A stretch of 64,000 nt of DNA from positions 1,364,001 through 1,428,000 of the forward strand of contig JAHEWK010000001.1 in the NCBI GenBank assembly GCA_020740775.1, in the 5' to 3' direction. The translations under genes and the position numbers were made by a program. The DNA comes from Ilyonectria destructans. Taxonomy: Eukaryota > Ascomycota > Sordariomycetes > Hypocreales > Nectriaceae. Shown here one piece after another: positions 43,436-53,157 of this stretch (positions are counted from its first letter, which is position 1; every line of letters begins with the position of its first letter). The notes beneath the pieces are model-generated. The model saw nothing but the letters and a program-made list of their open reading frames with translations. It did no database searches and was not told the DNA's origin.

Positions 43436-44539
43436 TTACATAGTATCCGGGTTCATATGTTGCTGTTGAACCCGATTGAAAACCTCATTGACATCATGAT
43501 TCGAGGTCGCGCGCTTCTCTTGAATATATCCACGGAGCCCAGGGACCTTCGAAAGGGTCGACAAGATGGGCTCTTTCATCGGCAGTGAGCCGGTCCGCTC
43601 CTCATATAGCAGACAGGTAATGGCCAACACCAGGCAAATCCAATACACATTGTACGAAATGACTGAGCCGTAGGTGGCAGTGTTTTGCCAGCCCAGAATC
43701 GCGTTGAAGACATCCCATCCGTTGTCGGTTTCGGGATTGCAGCAGTTGACATGCCAGACGGTTTCTTTGATGTTGTATGATCCCGGTCCATTGCCTGCTT
43801 CCGAGACGTCGCTTCCAACTTTGACCGCAAAGGCGTGGTATTGGAGACTCCAGACAGCCTTTGAGAACATTCCCGCAGCGATCAGGTACAAAACACTCGT
43901 CGACGCAATCAAGAAGATCTGAATGGAGAGCATGTTTCCGCCTCGGTAGATGAAAAGGCCAACAATGATCCCCGCAAGCGCGCCACAGACAACTGGCAGG
44001 GGAAATGATGTAGCTGGCAAACCCAATGACACGCCTCCAACAAACACAACCGCTTCAACACCCTCGCGAAGGGTTGTAATGAATGGCAGGATAAACATGA
44101 CGTGCCTCCGAGACCAGTCGCCAAGCCACGATTTCTTCGACGTCTTCGTCCTCTCGTCGAGGGCTTGCGCAATCTTGACCCTCCACTTGTCTTGCATCTT
44201 GTTGATTCTCAACAGAGCAAGACCCATGATAGTGATGATGATGCAAGCGATCAAATAGAAGATGCCTTCCCATAAATCCTCGGATTTGGCCCAAATGTCG
44301 GTTCCCAAGCCGTAGAAGACACCAATAAAGATGCCTCCAATGATTAGGCAGAGAAGGATTCCGGAGAGGGCACCGGCCCATACTTGTTTTACCAAGCGCT
44401 TATAGACTGCCTGATCTTGGTCAGGCCCTCCAAGACATTTCTTAAGAAATGAGAGGAGGACAGAGATGATGATGATGGCCTCCAGGCATTCTCTGAAGAC
44501 GATGAAGAATACCTGGACGGCAAACACGTTTTTTGCCAT
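43436..44539 (-). CDS. FTR1: High-affinity iron permease FTR1
   Basis: A single exon of 367 residues, the normal length. It has about seven membrane segments and the two R-E-x-x-E iron-transport motifs: VFRECLEAIIIISVLLSFLK in the first helix and TTLREGVEAVVFVGGVSLG in the fourth. A long loop before the last helix (YNIKETVWHVNCCNPETDNG, then WDVFNAILGWQNTATYGSVI) is typical of fungal Ftr1. Ftr1 takes up Fe3+ produced by its partner ferroxidase Fet3 at the plasma membrane. It is divergent from the ferroxidase gene, with 814 bp between starts and two GATA-type sites. Confidence 0.96.
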   Translation of the reverse strand: MAKNVFAVQVFFIVFRECLEAIIIISVLLSFLKKCLGGPDQDQAVYKRLVKQVWAGALSGILLCLIIGGIFIGVFYGLGTDIWAKSEDLWEGIFYLIACIIITIMGLALLRINKMQDKWRVKIAQALDERTKTSKKSWLGDWSRRHVMFILPFITTLREGVEAVVFVGGVSLGLPATSFPLPVVCGALAGIIVGLFIYRGGNMLSIQIFLIASTSVLYLIAAGMFSKAVWSLQYHAFAVKVGSDVSEAGNGPGSYNIKETVWHVNCCNPETDNGWDVFNAILGWQNTATYGSVISYNVYWICLVLAITCLLYEERTGSLPMKEPILSTLSKVPGLRGYIQEKRATSNHDVNEVFNRVQQQHMNPDTM

Positions 44540-44750
44540 GGTTTGAGTCGTATTCCGAGAAGCCGGAGGAAGAATCCAAAGAAATTTCCAGTAGGATTGA
44601 ATTGATGATGGGTAACGCAGGGAGGCGATTCTGGCTTAAGTCGGGAGGGTAGAGGGAATAAGTCCTGACCCGGTACGTCGGTACATTTTCAAGTGACATC
44701 CTTAATCCCGCTCGCCAACACTAAGCTTTTTGATTAAGGCGCCAGCAAAG

Positions 44751-44759
44751 TTATCAGAT
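44751..44759 (-). promoter_or_regulatory. ATCTGATAA site (SreA/Sre1-type iron GATA repressor consensus)
   Basis: TTATCAGAT on the plus strand is ATCTGATAA on the minus strand, an exact match to the ATCWGATAA consensus bound by fungal iron-regulatory GATA factors (SreA, SRE, Urbs1). It lies 212 bp upstream of the FTR1 start codon. Binding is inferred, not shown. Confidence 0.6.
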
Positions 44760-44940
44760 GATCAGATTTCGGCCCGCATTTCGAGGTCGGTTATTTGAAA
44801 CTCACTGGTCGAAGTTTTATCGACATCAGCTCGGATTGGTTGTAAAAGTGCGAGTTTGGTGCCGATGATGCCGCGATGCCGTCTTAACCGAATACGTTCG
44901 CGCAAAGTTCGGCACTCTCCTCCCGGAGCCTCCACTTAGA

Positions 44941-44949
44941 TTATCAGAT
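44941..44949 (-). promoter_or_regulatory. Second ATCTGATAA site in the FTR1-FET3 promoter
   Basis: Again an exact ATCWGATAA match in the same orientation, about 400 bp from either start codon. TTGATAAC follows immediately (44950-44957), giving a second GATA core. Two exact copies in one 814-bp divergent iron-uptake promoter support a real regulatory role. Confidence 0.6.
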
Positions 44950-45353
44950 TTTGATAACGATCTCCATAAAATCACGGATTTTCGGTGCCGAAGCATGAGC
45001 CCACGGCTGTTCGGATGGTCTATCGACGCCTCGTATACATTCACTTCGACCCTAATGATCGATGTGGGATGATATTGGTAATTGCGGGAATAACATTATC
45101 GTTAGAAACGATCATGAGGCGTTTAATCGGGTAGAATAATGGGGCTTTTTCTGGGTCCAAAGGGACCATTGAAGCTTGAAGCCCTGGTGCATGAGAACAA
45201 GCATCTTTCAAGTCTTAATCCTGTCCGCCGGGAGCACATGCCAAGATTGGGCTTGTCATTCAGCAAACTGAAAGAATACACTGTCTGGCCCTCATCCTTA
45301 CGGCTTCCTCCCCAGGAACATCCATCTTCACCTACTCTGAAATCGGCAGGAAG

Positions 45354-47225
45354 ATGGCCAGCTTGTCTTACCTTGGTTTCCTTTTCCTTCTGGTCCTCGT
45401 AGCATGCGGCTGCGAGGCCAAGACCGTCACATACGACTTCAATGTCACCTGGGTCACCGCAAACCCCGATGGCTTGCAGGAGCGAAAGGTTGTCGGCATC
45501 AATGGACAGTGGCCACTGCCTGTAATTGAAGTCGACAAGGGAGACCGGCTGGTTGTGAACATGGACAACCAGCTTGGCGACAAGTCAGCTTCCATCCATT
45601 TCCATGGCATGTTCCAGAACGGCACAAATGAGATGGACGGGCCTTCGATGGTCACTCAATGCCCAGTGAATCCAGGTTCAAGCATCACCTACAACTTCAC
45701 TGTCGACCAGAGCGGCACCTACTGGTACCATTGCCATACTGAATACTGCTATCCGGATGGTTATCGACAGGCATTGATCGTCCATGATGACGAGGCAATT
45801 TTTGCGGATGACTACGACGAAGAGATTGTGCTCACCATGACTGACTGGTACCACGAGCTGGTAGAAGACCTCGAGGCTCAGTTCATGTCACTTTATAACC
45901 CTTCTGGAGCAGAGCCCGTTCCAGGCTCATTCCTACTCAATGACACCATGAACTCCAGCATATCTGTGAAGCCAGACACGACATATCTGATCAGGTTGAT
46001 CAATTACGGAGCTTTCGTTGGCCAATATTTCTACATTGAGGACCACACATTCAAGATTGTTGAGGTCGACGGCGTTTATACAGAGCCAAAGGAGGCCAGC
46101 ATGCTCTACATATCTGTCGCGCAACGTTACGCCATTCTTCTCACAACCAAAAACTCAACGGAGAAGAATTACCCAATTGTTACCGTCGCCGACTCCAGCC
46201 TTCTTGATACCATCCCGGATGCCCTCAAACTGAACAACACCAATTGGCTCGAGTACAACAAAAAGGCATCGCATCCTCAGGGCGTCGTCAAAGCTGCTGA
46301 CAGCACCGGCCTGAATCCCTTTGATGATTTTGACCTCGTTCCATACGACAAAATGGAATTGCTCCCGGACCCAGACATGGAGATTGATGTCACTGTGTAC
46401 ATGAAGAACCTCATGACCGGATTCAACTATGCGTTCCTTAACAACATCAGCTACACGGCCCCCAAGGTCCCAGCATTGTACACAGTCCTGTCGTCTGGCG
46501 ACGCGGCTGGCAACGCCTCAATCTACGGCGACTTTACTCACCCTATTGTCCTCAAGCACAATGACGTTGTTCAACTGGTGTTGAACAACGCGGACAGCGG
46601 ATCTCACCCTTTTCACCTCCACGGCCATCAGTTCCAGGTCATCGACCGCCAGCCGCCCTACGGTCCTACGTTTTATGACTATTTGAACGGTGACCCGATC
46701 CCATACGACCCGAAGAACCATTCTAGCTTCCCAAAGTACCCTTCAAGAAGAGACACGGTTGTGCTGCCTCCACAGGGATACTTGGTCATCCGCTTCGTGG
46801 CTGACAACCCTGGAGTCTGGATTTTCCACTGCCATATCGACTGGCATTTGTCTTCAGGTCTAGCCATGCTCATGATTGAAGCCCCAGACAAGATCCAGGA
46901 GCGAGTTACCATTCCCGATAACCACTACGAAGTTTGCAAAGAAGCGGGAGTCGCTTTCAAGGGAAATGCAGCGGCTAACACGGAAGATTTCTTTGACCTC
47001 TCTGGACAGAATGAACAGCCTGCTTGGATCCCAGCCGGCTTCACCAAACGTGGAATCGTAGCGCTTGTGTTTTCGGTTATTTCTGCAGTCATTGGCATTA
47101 TTAGTATTGTCATCTATGGCTTGGCGGATATTAAGCACAAGAACCACCCGGGATTCGCTGCCCCTCCAAGCGATCCAGACGAGGTCGTTGTTGAGCAGAA
47201 CTCGGCCAGGCCAACAAAGGAGTAG
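45354..47225 (+). CDS. FET3: Multicopper ferroxidase FET3
   Basis: A single exon of 623 residues. The N-terminal signal peptide is SYLGFLFLLVLVACGCEAKT. Three cupredoxin domains carry the copper ligands: IHFHGMFQNGTNEMDG, YWYHCHTEYC, HPFHLHGHQFQVI and VWIFHCHIDWHLSSGLAMLM (type 1, 2 and 3 sites). A C-terminal membrane helix (IVALVFSVISAVIGIISIVI) is followed by a short cytoplasmic tail, as in yeast Fet3. The enzyme oxidises Fe2+ to Fe3+ outside the cell using O2 and hands it to Ftr1. Many N-glycosylation sequons are present. Its pairing with FTR1 and the shared promoter confirm the role in reductive iron assimilation. Confidence 0.96.
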   Translation: MASLSYLGFLFLLVLVACGCEAKTVTYDFNVTWVTANPDGLQERKVVGINGQWPLPVIEVDKGDRLVVNMDNQLGDKSASIHFHGMFQNGTNEMDGPSMVTQCPVNPGSSITYNFTVDQSGTYWYHCHTEYCYPDGYRQALIVHDDEAIFADDYDEEIVLTMTDWYHELVEDLEAQFMSLYNPSGAEPVPGSFLLNDTMNSSISVKPDTTYLIRLINYGAFVGQYFYIEDHTFKIVEVDGVYTEPKEASMLYISVAQRYAILLTTKNSTEKNYPIVTVADSSLLDTIPDALKLNNTNWLEYNKKASHPQGVVKAADSTGLNPFDDFDLVPYDKMELLPDPDMEIDVTVYMKNLMTGFNYAFLNNISYTAPKVPALYTVLSSGDAAGNASIYGDFTHPIVLKHNDVVQLVLNNADSGSHPFHLHGHQFQVIDRQPPYGPTFYDYLNGDPIPYDPKNHSSFPKYPSRRDTVVLPPQGYLVIRFVADNPGVWIFHCHIDWHLSSGLAMLMIEAPDKIQERVTIPDNHYEVCKEAGVAFKGNAAANTEDFFDLSGQNEQPAWIPAGFTKRGIVALVFSVISAVIGIISIVIYGLADIKHKNHPGFAAPPSDPDEVVVEQNSARPTKE

Positions 47226-48416
47226 TTTGTTGACAATTTTGTGGATGTTCAAGATACCAATTCTATTATCTCTTGTATTGGGAGGATTCAATAATACCGC
47301 TGGAGTGATGACGATGCTCACGGGCAGGTGAAGGGCGAGGAAGAATGCAGGTCGTTGATATATCTGAGGATGTATGTGGCAAATGAATTTAGAGCGTCTG
47401 GGAGCGGAATGAGATAGCGAAACAATACGTGAATTTATGCTTAACTAAAGTGCTCTGGAGAACACAAGAGTTTCGAAATGAGTGAAGAAGAAAGTGTCGT
47501 GCTTTGACTGGTCTAGCCGTCTTTTCGCCAGGGATGATTTATAATCACTCCCCAGTCCCAATGCCGACAGAGTCTATCAAGAAGTCAACACGACACTGCG
47601 AGATAGTTGTCTCTCAATTTCACCACTGCTCTCCAACCAGCTAAGACGATTCTGGCTATCTGCGCGGTAGCCTTTCTCTTCCGCGTGCCATCTCGCGCAA
47701 TCTCGGTCTCATGTCGTTGTTAGCGGGCGTCGACCATGATGCACTAAGCGCTCAAAAGCGCTGCATATAGCGTCGAGTTGACGAAGCCTGCCAGCATCAA
47801 AACTGATGTGTCGCATTTTGTTTAAGAGGATAGAGCGACGATAGGAAAGATCAAGTACTATGTTGGCGAGTCGGTTTCATTTGGGTTACAAGGCAAGGTT
47901 TACGTGATGCACAAAGCAGAGCGAACACCAGCAAATCCTCGGTGCAGTATGTTTTATCTCTTCCTTCCTTGCACACTTCCCTTTGGCTGTTTTCGAAGTT
48001 ATATGCTTCAGCAACCTGTAAGCAAAGGCGAATCAGATCTTAGGATAGACTCCATCGCCGTCGGGCAACGGGAATGGAGTCTATCACGAATGATGCCGCT
48101 AATAATCATACAATCACGTCTTGGATTCTTTTAGGGGCGGAAACATTCAATGCAGACAAAGTCTCTCCGTACTTGTGAATCATGTATTTGGTACAGTAGT
48201 GATGCGATGATGGATTCTCTCCCTGGTTTATTATATACCCAACGCAGGGAACCAGTGGTATCATTTTAGTTCACCTACCAAAGCTACCATCGACCCCACA
48301 AGCTACGCGGCCGGCACAAGATCAAATACATTCCTTCGCCATATTCGTGGTCAGAGAACTAGGAGATCTAACAATACACACACTCAACAGATTCAACACC
48401 GGACATTGCGAAAGAA
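47226..48416. other. Intergenic, no supported gene
   Basis: 1.2 kb of 3' flank and upstream sequence. The short frame at 47904-48134 has no domain. Confidence 0.4.
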
Positions 48417-49073
48417 ATGGACTTTAAGATGGTCGGCTCATATCCTGAGAGCCCTCCGGGGGAGGCTCATGGACATATGTCAACCAAAACCGGCTCAGAC
48501 ATCCCTCAACAGCTTCCTCACCGATGCCCAGAGGGCTCTGGCTGTCAACCCAAGATTGTATCGGGAAAGCACACAGCAAAAGCATTGGTAAAGATGATGT
48601 GGGAGTGGCCTTTACAGCTGCCACGCGACCCTACATATCCAGGCACCATCCGGATCAGCGAGACTGGCGAATTTCGCATCGTTCATGGTGTTTCATCTGG
48701 GCCTTCGTTGGAAGATATGGCCAAGGATCGCAAGGTTCGGGTTGGAACCATGTATTTGTTGGAGGCTTTGCGCACAGTTCTTGGCTACCGGTTGCTGTGG
48801 AATCGACAGCAGCCTTGGGAGAATTGTGCTACGGAGTCGTGCGATCAGCAGGCTTGGTATATCATCAGTCGTTTCAACGAGGTTCAGCGTTTGGGTGAAG
48901 AATCGGACCCTGAGATTGAGCGGAACATTTTCCTTAAGGTTTTTACGATGAGGAATTTCTCTACGGATAATTTACTAAGTCAGGACGAGGCCCTTAACGT
49001 ACAGTGGGTGCTTGAGGCCAAGAAATGGCTCCTTGACCGCCAGGAGTCAGGAGCGTGCTTCTGCTTTGAATAG
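48417..49073 (+). CDS. Hypothetical protein (218 aa)
   Basis: An intact frame with coding-like composition from ATG 48417. Residues 50-218 look like a folded domain rich in Trp and charged residues (MMWEWPLQLPRDPTYPGTIR, VGTMYLLEALRTVLGYRLLW, LNVQWVLEAKKWLLDRQESG). The N-terminal 45 residues are Pro/Gly/His-rich. There is no signal peptide and no membrane segment. I do not recognise the family. It is convergent with the TPR gene, 169 bp away. Confidence 0.55.
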   Translation: MDFKMVGSYPESPPGEAHGHMSTKTGSDIPQQLPHRCPEGSGCQPKIVSGKHTAKALVKMMWEWPLQLPRDPTYPGTIRISETGEFRIVHGVSSGPSLEDMAKDRKVRVGTMYLLEALRTVLGYRLLWNRQQPWENCATESCDQQAWYIISRFNEVQRLGEESDPEIERNIFLKVFTMRNFSTDNLLSQDEALNVQWVLEAKKWLLDRQESGACFCFE

Positions 49074-49242
49074 CTTTTAGAGATGCCGAGGTGAACCACT
49101 GAAGAGTTTTGAATTTGTGCAATGGCTGTACGATTGCAAATTTGCACAGTTGGCCTGTCATTCGCAGATATTTCATCGATAGACTCTTCGCACCGAGGCT
49201 CTTGGATAATGCTCCTCGAGACTTCTAAAATTATCTCTATCT

Positions 49243-50961
49243 CTAAATCTTTGAACAGCAACTTTTAGCAGCCTCAGCAGTGTCCCGTCTGCAATAACAA
49301 GACGACTCAATCGGCACGTCCACAAACGCCATGGCCGTCTTAAGCTGCTGCTTTATGATCCGTGCCTCCCCTTCTAAGCCAAGCTTCACCGCACACTCGT
49401 GGTATCCATGCAGCGCCCACACATTGTTCGGGTGGTGTCGTGCGCGGAAGAGCGTGTCGTTCAGGCCCAGGTCGGTGCGATAGACCTCAGCGGCTTCCTT
49501 GATGCGGCCCTGCTCCATGAGGAGGGCCGCGTAGGCGTGGCGGGCCGGCTGCATCCAGGCCCACGGCTCGGAGTAGATGAGGGAATCGTCCCGCTTGATA
49601 GACTCTCGCAAATGCTCAAATGCCAGTTCGATGTTTCCCCGACGATACTCCAGCTCTCCATCAAGCATGGCTTCAGCTACAGCCAACACATTGAGGCATT
49701 TGTTCGGGTAATCGATGCGGCTGGCGGGAACTCGGCCCTTCGCTTGAATAAAAAGCTCTCGCTCTTTCTCCGCCTCGGGGACGTTTCCAGTCGCAGACCA
49801 GGCCACACCCTTGGCGTAGTGTATCGTAGCTGTCGTCACACAGTACAGTTGCTGATCCTCCGGTATTTGAAGATCGATAATGTCCTGCCAGCGTCCGAAC
49901 CGGATCAGCACGTGCGGACGCACCGATCGGAACGTCTCCAGCCAGTCAGCCATGGGCGGCGACTGGATCCGCAGCTGGTTCTCGGGAAGCGCGGCTTCCA
50001 TCTGGTTTACCGCATCTATGGATACCTTGAACTGCCCGGCAAACATGGCGGCGTAAATGAGCGAATGGTAATCGTGCATGCGGTAGAGGGTGTAGAAGTC
50101 ACTACCTCCACGGAGGGAGACGAATTTCTCATCGGCTCGGACAGCCTTTGCATTGGCCGTGATGGCGCGTCGGTAGTCTCCGATGAGGATGTCGAGATGC
50201 GACGGCATGTGCGCGAGATGGCCGACCTCCGCTGATAGCCGTCGGAGGTTCTCGGCCGCTGGGAGGCCGCGTTCGGGTTCGGTGGACATCTCAGTGAGAT
50301 GAACGTACATGTGCAGAAGACCAATATGCTCGGAACCACCTTCTTGAGCCAGCCCTCTCTCGAGAACATCCTGGGTCTCCAAAACTCGCGAGCCAGGCCC
50401 CGGCTTGCCGGTACGCACGTCCCACAGCCCCCAAGGCGTGAGATTCATGAGCGCATCAGCGTACAGAACAGCCACGTCGAGGTCGTCTTTGAACTCATCG
50501 TAGACCGGCTTCATGGCTTCAGCATACGCCTTGTTCCAGACTCTGTACTCGAGGCGGCTTCCAATCCCACCATCCTGGGGGAATCGATGCTGGAGGGCGT
50601 CGATAAGAGCGCGCTCCACTGGGTCGGCCGCTGAGGATAGTGACTTGGCCTTGGCCAAGGCGTCGCGACCTCGTGCGATGGTAATCTTGAGATCCTCCTG
50701 GTCAAAGTGTTTCCACGGCTTGTTGTAGTTGGGTCCGAGAGCAAAGGCAAGCCCCCAATATGCCAAAGCACAGTCCGGATCGATAGAGATTGCCTTCTCA
50801 AAGCAGCGTGCTGACTCCGCATGGTTGAATCCATAGCTCCAGATAAACCCGGTCTCAACCCATTTCTTGGCCTCGGGCTTGCTCGTGGTGACCTTGCGGT
50901 TGTAAGGAGGCAGGGTGAAGTCGGCCGCCTCGGGCTTTGAAGGTGGGCTAGAGCGCGTCAT
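49243..50961 (-). CDS. TPR-repeat protein (572 aa)
   Basis: A single exon. The N-terminal part contains a TPR-like unit (WVETGFIWSYGFNHAESARC then FEKAISIDPDCALAYWGLAF). Farther on are ALAKAKSLSSAADPVERALI, HIGLLHMYVHLTEMS, LSAEVGHLAHMPSHLDILIG and RRGNIELAFEHLRESIKRDD, and at the end HPNNVWALHGYHECAVKLG. This whole-length architecture is shared with bacterial and fungal TPR-domain proteins of unknown function. Conserved His residues (HMYVHLTE, HMPSHLD) could form a metal site. The C-terminus has a Cys-rich tail (SSCYCRRDTAEAAKSCCSKI) that might bind metal. The function is not known. Confidence 0.85.
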   Translation of the reverse strand: MTRSSPPSKPEAADFTLPPYNRKVTTSKPEAKKWVETGFIWSYGFNHAESARCFEKAISIDPDCALAYWGLAFALGPNYNKPWKHFDQEDLKITIARGRDALAKAKSLSSAADPVERALIDALQHRFPQDGGIGSRLEYRVWNKAYAEAMKPVYDEFKDDLDVAVLYADALMNLTPWGLWDVRTGKPGPGSRVLETQDVLERGLAQEGGSEHIGLLHMYVHLTEMSTEPERGLPAAENLRRLSAEVGHLAHMPSHLDILIGDYRRAITANAKAVRADEKFVSLRGGSDFYTLYRMHDYHSLIYAAMFAGQFKVSIDAVNQMEAALPENQLRIQSPPMADWLETFRSVRPHVLIRFGRWQDIIDLQIPEDQQLYCVTTATIHYAKGVAWSATGNVPEAEKERELFIQAKGRVPASRIDYPNKCLNVLAVAEAMLDGELEYRRGNIELAFEHLRESIKRDDSLIYSEPWAWMQPARHAYAALLMEQGRIKEAAEVYRTDLGLNDTLFRARHHPNNVWALHGYHECAVKLGLEGEARIIKQQLKTAMAFVDVPIESSCYCRRDTAEAAKSCCSKI

Positions 50962-51627
50962 CGCTTCGTACTGGGGATGGCTCCCCGGATATCGGCCTCG
51001 TTCTATTCACAGCAGTCTCAATAGCGCACGCTTATTCGCAACTTAGTATCGTCCGCAGTGCCAACCAAGCTCCCAAACTCTCGTGAGGTCAGATGTTGGT
51101 TCTCGCTATCTCAACAGTCAACAGTTGCGGAGAAATCCAAGGTCCACCGTAGCGTGGTGGAACGTCAAATCAGCGCGACGTGGCGTGCTGGTGGTGGGCC
51201 GAAGGCGGAGGTATCGGAATTCTTGCTGCCGTGATTTGTAACAAACGTAGGGTGAGTTTGAGCGAGTCACAGTATTTGCTGTGTAAGGACAGACAACAAA
51301 GATGAAGGGACGGATTGACCGATTTAAAGCGAAGGAGTTCACGTGGACAAGGAATGTCATGTCTCACATGTCAGATGATAAGGCTGACATAATTGGAGGT
51401 ACAGGGTAAACTCCGAAGTAGCATTCACTCGAAGAGACAATGAATAAATCTGGAGAAAATACGACGTTGAGCTTATAAATAGCTCTATTAATGGATTTAC
51501 TAGGGTCAACCAAAAAGGTACGCAGTCACCGCAAGTGGTTGAGCAAATCCCGATTAGAGATCTAGATCTAGGTGCATATACCCGGTGGCCAATCGACACG
51601 AGTCGCGATTATTCATTTCCTACCGGC
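50962..51627. other. Intergenic
   Basis: Promoter of the TPR gene and 3' flank of the GFA gene. No coding frame is supported. Confidence 0.4.
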
Positions 51628-52199
51628 TCAAATAAAGAGGTGCTCCTGCTTTGCGCCCTCCTGCGCAGCCAAGTATCCAACACGGTCCCTGCAGTAGAAC
51701 TCGACGTCGATCTTGTTGTTTAAGTTGGCCTTGCCCTCGTCCAGGCCGCCGGCCTTGATGATGACCTTGCCCTCCATAACGTCAAGCTTGGTGAACATGC
51801 TGGAGCCGCAGTCGCCGCAGAAGAAGTGGTGGTTGATCTTCCCAGAGGCAGCGGTGATGTCGCACTGCTTGGGCGTGCCTACGAGACGGTTAGTACTCGC
51901 CAGCGCGTGGGGGTTGGAGGTGGAAAAGCTGACCCTTGGTGACGGAGAACGAGTCCTCGGGGACCACGGCGTTGGAGGTAAAGGCGCCGCCAGTCCACTA
52001 CGTCATCGTTAACACGGTTGAAATGCCCGAGTTTCAGCTGGATAATACCTTTTGGCAATCAAGACAGTGGCACAAGGCTGCGGTCGCCTCCTCGCCTGTA
52101 CTTGATTAGTGATCCGCTCGCAATTTGAGGGTCGGAATTGACCTCACTGGTGCTCTTGTACGCAACCGCTCCACACATGCAGCTGCCAACGAAGACCAT
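51628..52199 (-). CDS. GFA/CENP-V-family zinc protein (glutathione-dependent formaldehyde-activating enzyme-like), 137 aa, 4 exons
   Basis: The exons run 52199-52148, 52095-52049, 51997-51934 and 51878-51628 (414 nt), with introns of 52, 51 and 55 nt. The spliced protein starts MVFVGSCMCGAVAYKSTSEE and has the zinc ligands CxC (SCMCGA), CxxC (ALCHCLDCQK) and CxxC (FFCGDCGSSMF), in family order. WTGGAFTSNAVVP and GLDEGKANLNNKIDVEFYCR also fit. Family members bind zinc and sometimes glutathione; the physiological reaction of most fungal members is unknown. The exons are so short that no single long open frame marks this gene. Confidence 0.88.
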
Positions 52200-53157
52200 C
52201 TTGACGGGTTAAGTAGTCGAACTAGGGTGAGTCGGGAAGTCGTGTGTGTGGGTTTTGGACGTATTGAATTGAGATGCGAGTTAACGATGATGAATTGACT
52301 CTCAAGGTTCTCAGCGTCCAGCATATATATACCCGTGGCCGGTCCTGCGGAGGATCCAGGAGTTTTCACATTAGAGACATGATGTGTCACTATGCCCGAC
52401 TCGAAACCGTCTACCCCGCTATTCCTCTCCCGCGAGGGCTTCGGATCATCGCGCTGCCGCTAGAAGATCGGTTTCCGAGGGCCCGGGATCTGAGGGCAGT
52501 ACTTAGATCCGCAGTTCTAGCCAATGGCCGAGAGCGGTTGCAGTCGTCCAGTTGGACCAATGGATTTCGAGCGTAGTAGCCGCTGAAGCTGTGCGGAAAC
52601 CGACGCGGAGGTGTTATTCATCACACCGACTCTTGGCTGGATTGGGCGGTGGAGGGGCTCGTCGACTCCAGTTTGGTCGAGTTCCCCTCTCGCCACGAGC
52701 TCATTGGGCCATCCCATCGGTGTCTTGACACCTCACGTCATCCTCTCCGGTGCGGATCCGCAACAGGGCGATGATGCATCGTTCACAGGGCGTGACGGAG
52801 TGGGCGAAGGGACCAAATTACGTAGTACTCAACGCACCAAGTTGGGAGTAGTGGCTACGGATTATTGCGGGGGCGGGTCACAGATGGCGGGGTAGAAGGG
52901 GAGGTTGAGGAATTATTGAGCGTAAGTGGAATAATGGCTTGGCGAGAAACTGATTAAAAGAGACGGCATCCTGGAAGTGCAATAAACTGATGTATCAAGT
53001 CAATGACTAACAATGTGTTATCCTAATTTGGTATACATGATTTGAAACCCCTGGTCTTGGTTGTTGTCTCTCAAGAACTAGGAAGACGCCCATTTGGAAT
53101 CGCGCAGACACAACATAGACGCAATTCTTCCTTCGCTCATATCCTCATCCCTACAAA
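52200..53157. other. Intergenic, no supported gene
   Basis: Upstream of the GFA gene and downstream of the transporter. Short open frames at 52274-52895 lack domains. Confidence 0.4.

Noticed and set aside
49399..50235. 278-aa plus-strand frame
   Set aside because: Antisense shadow of the TPR gene; no domain.
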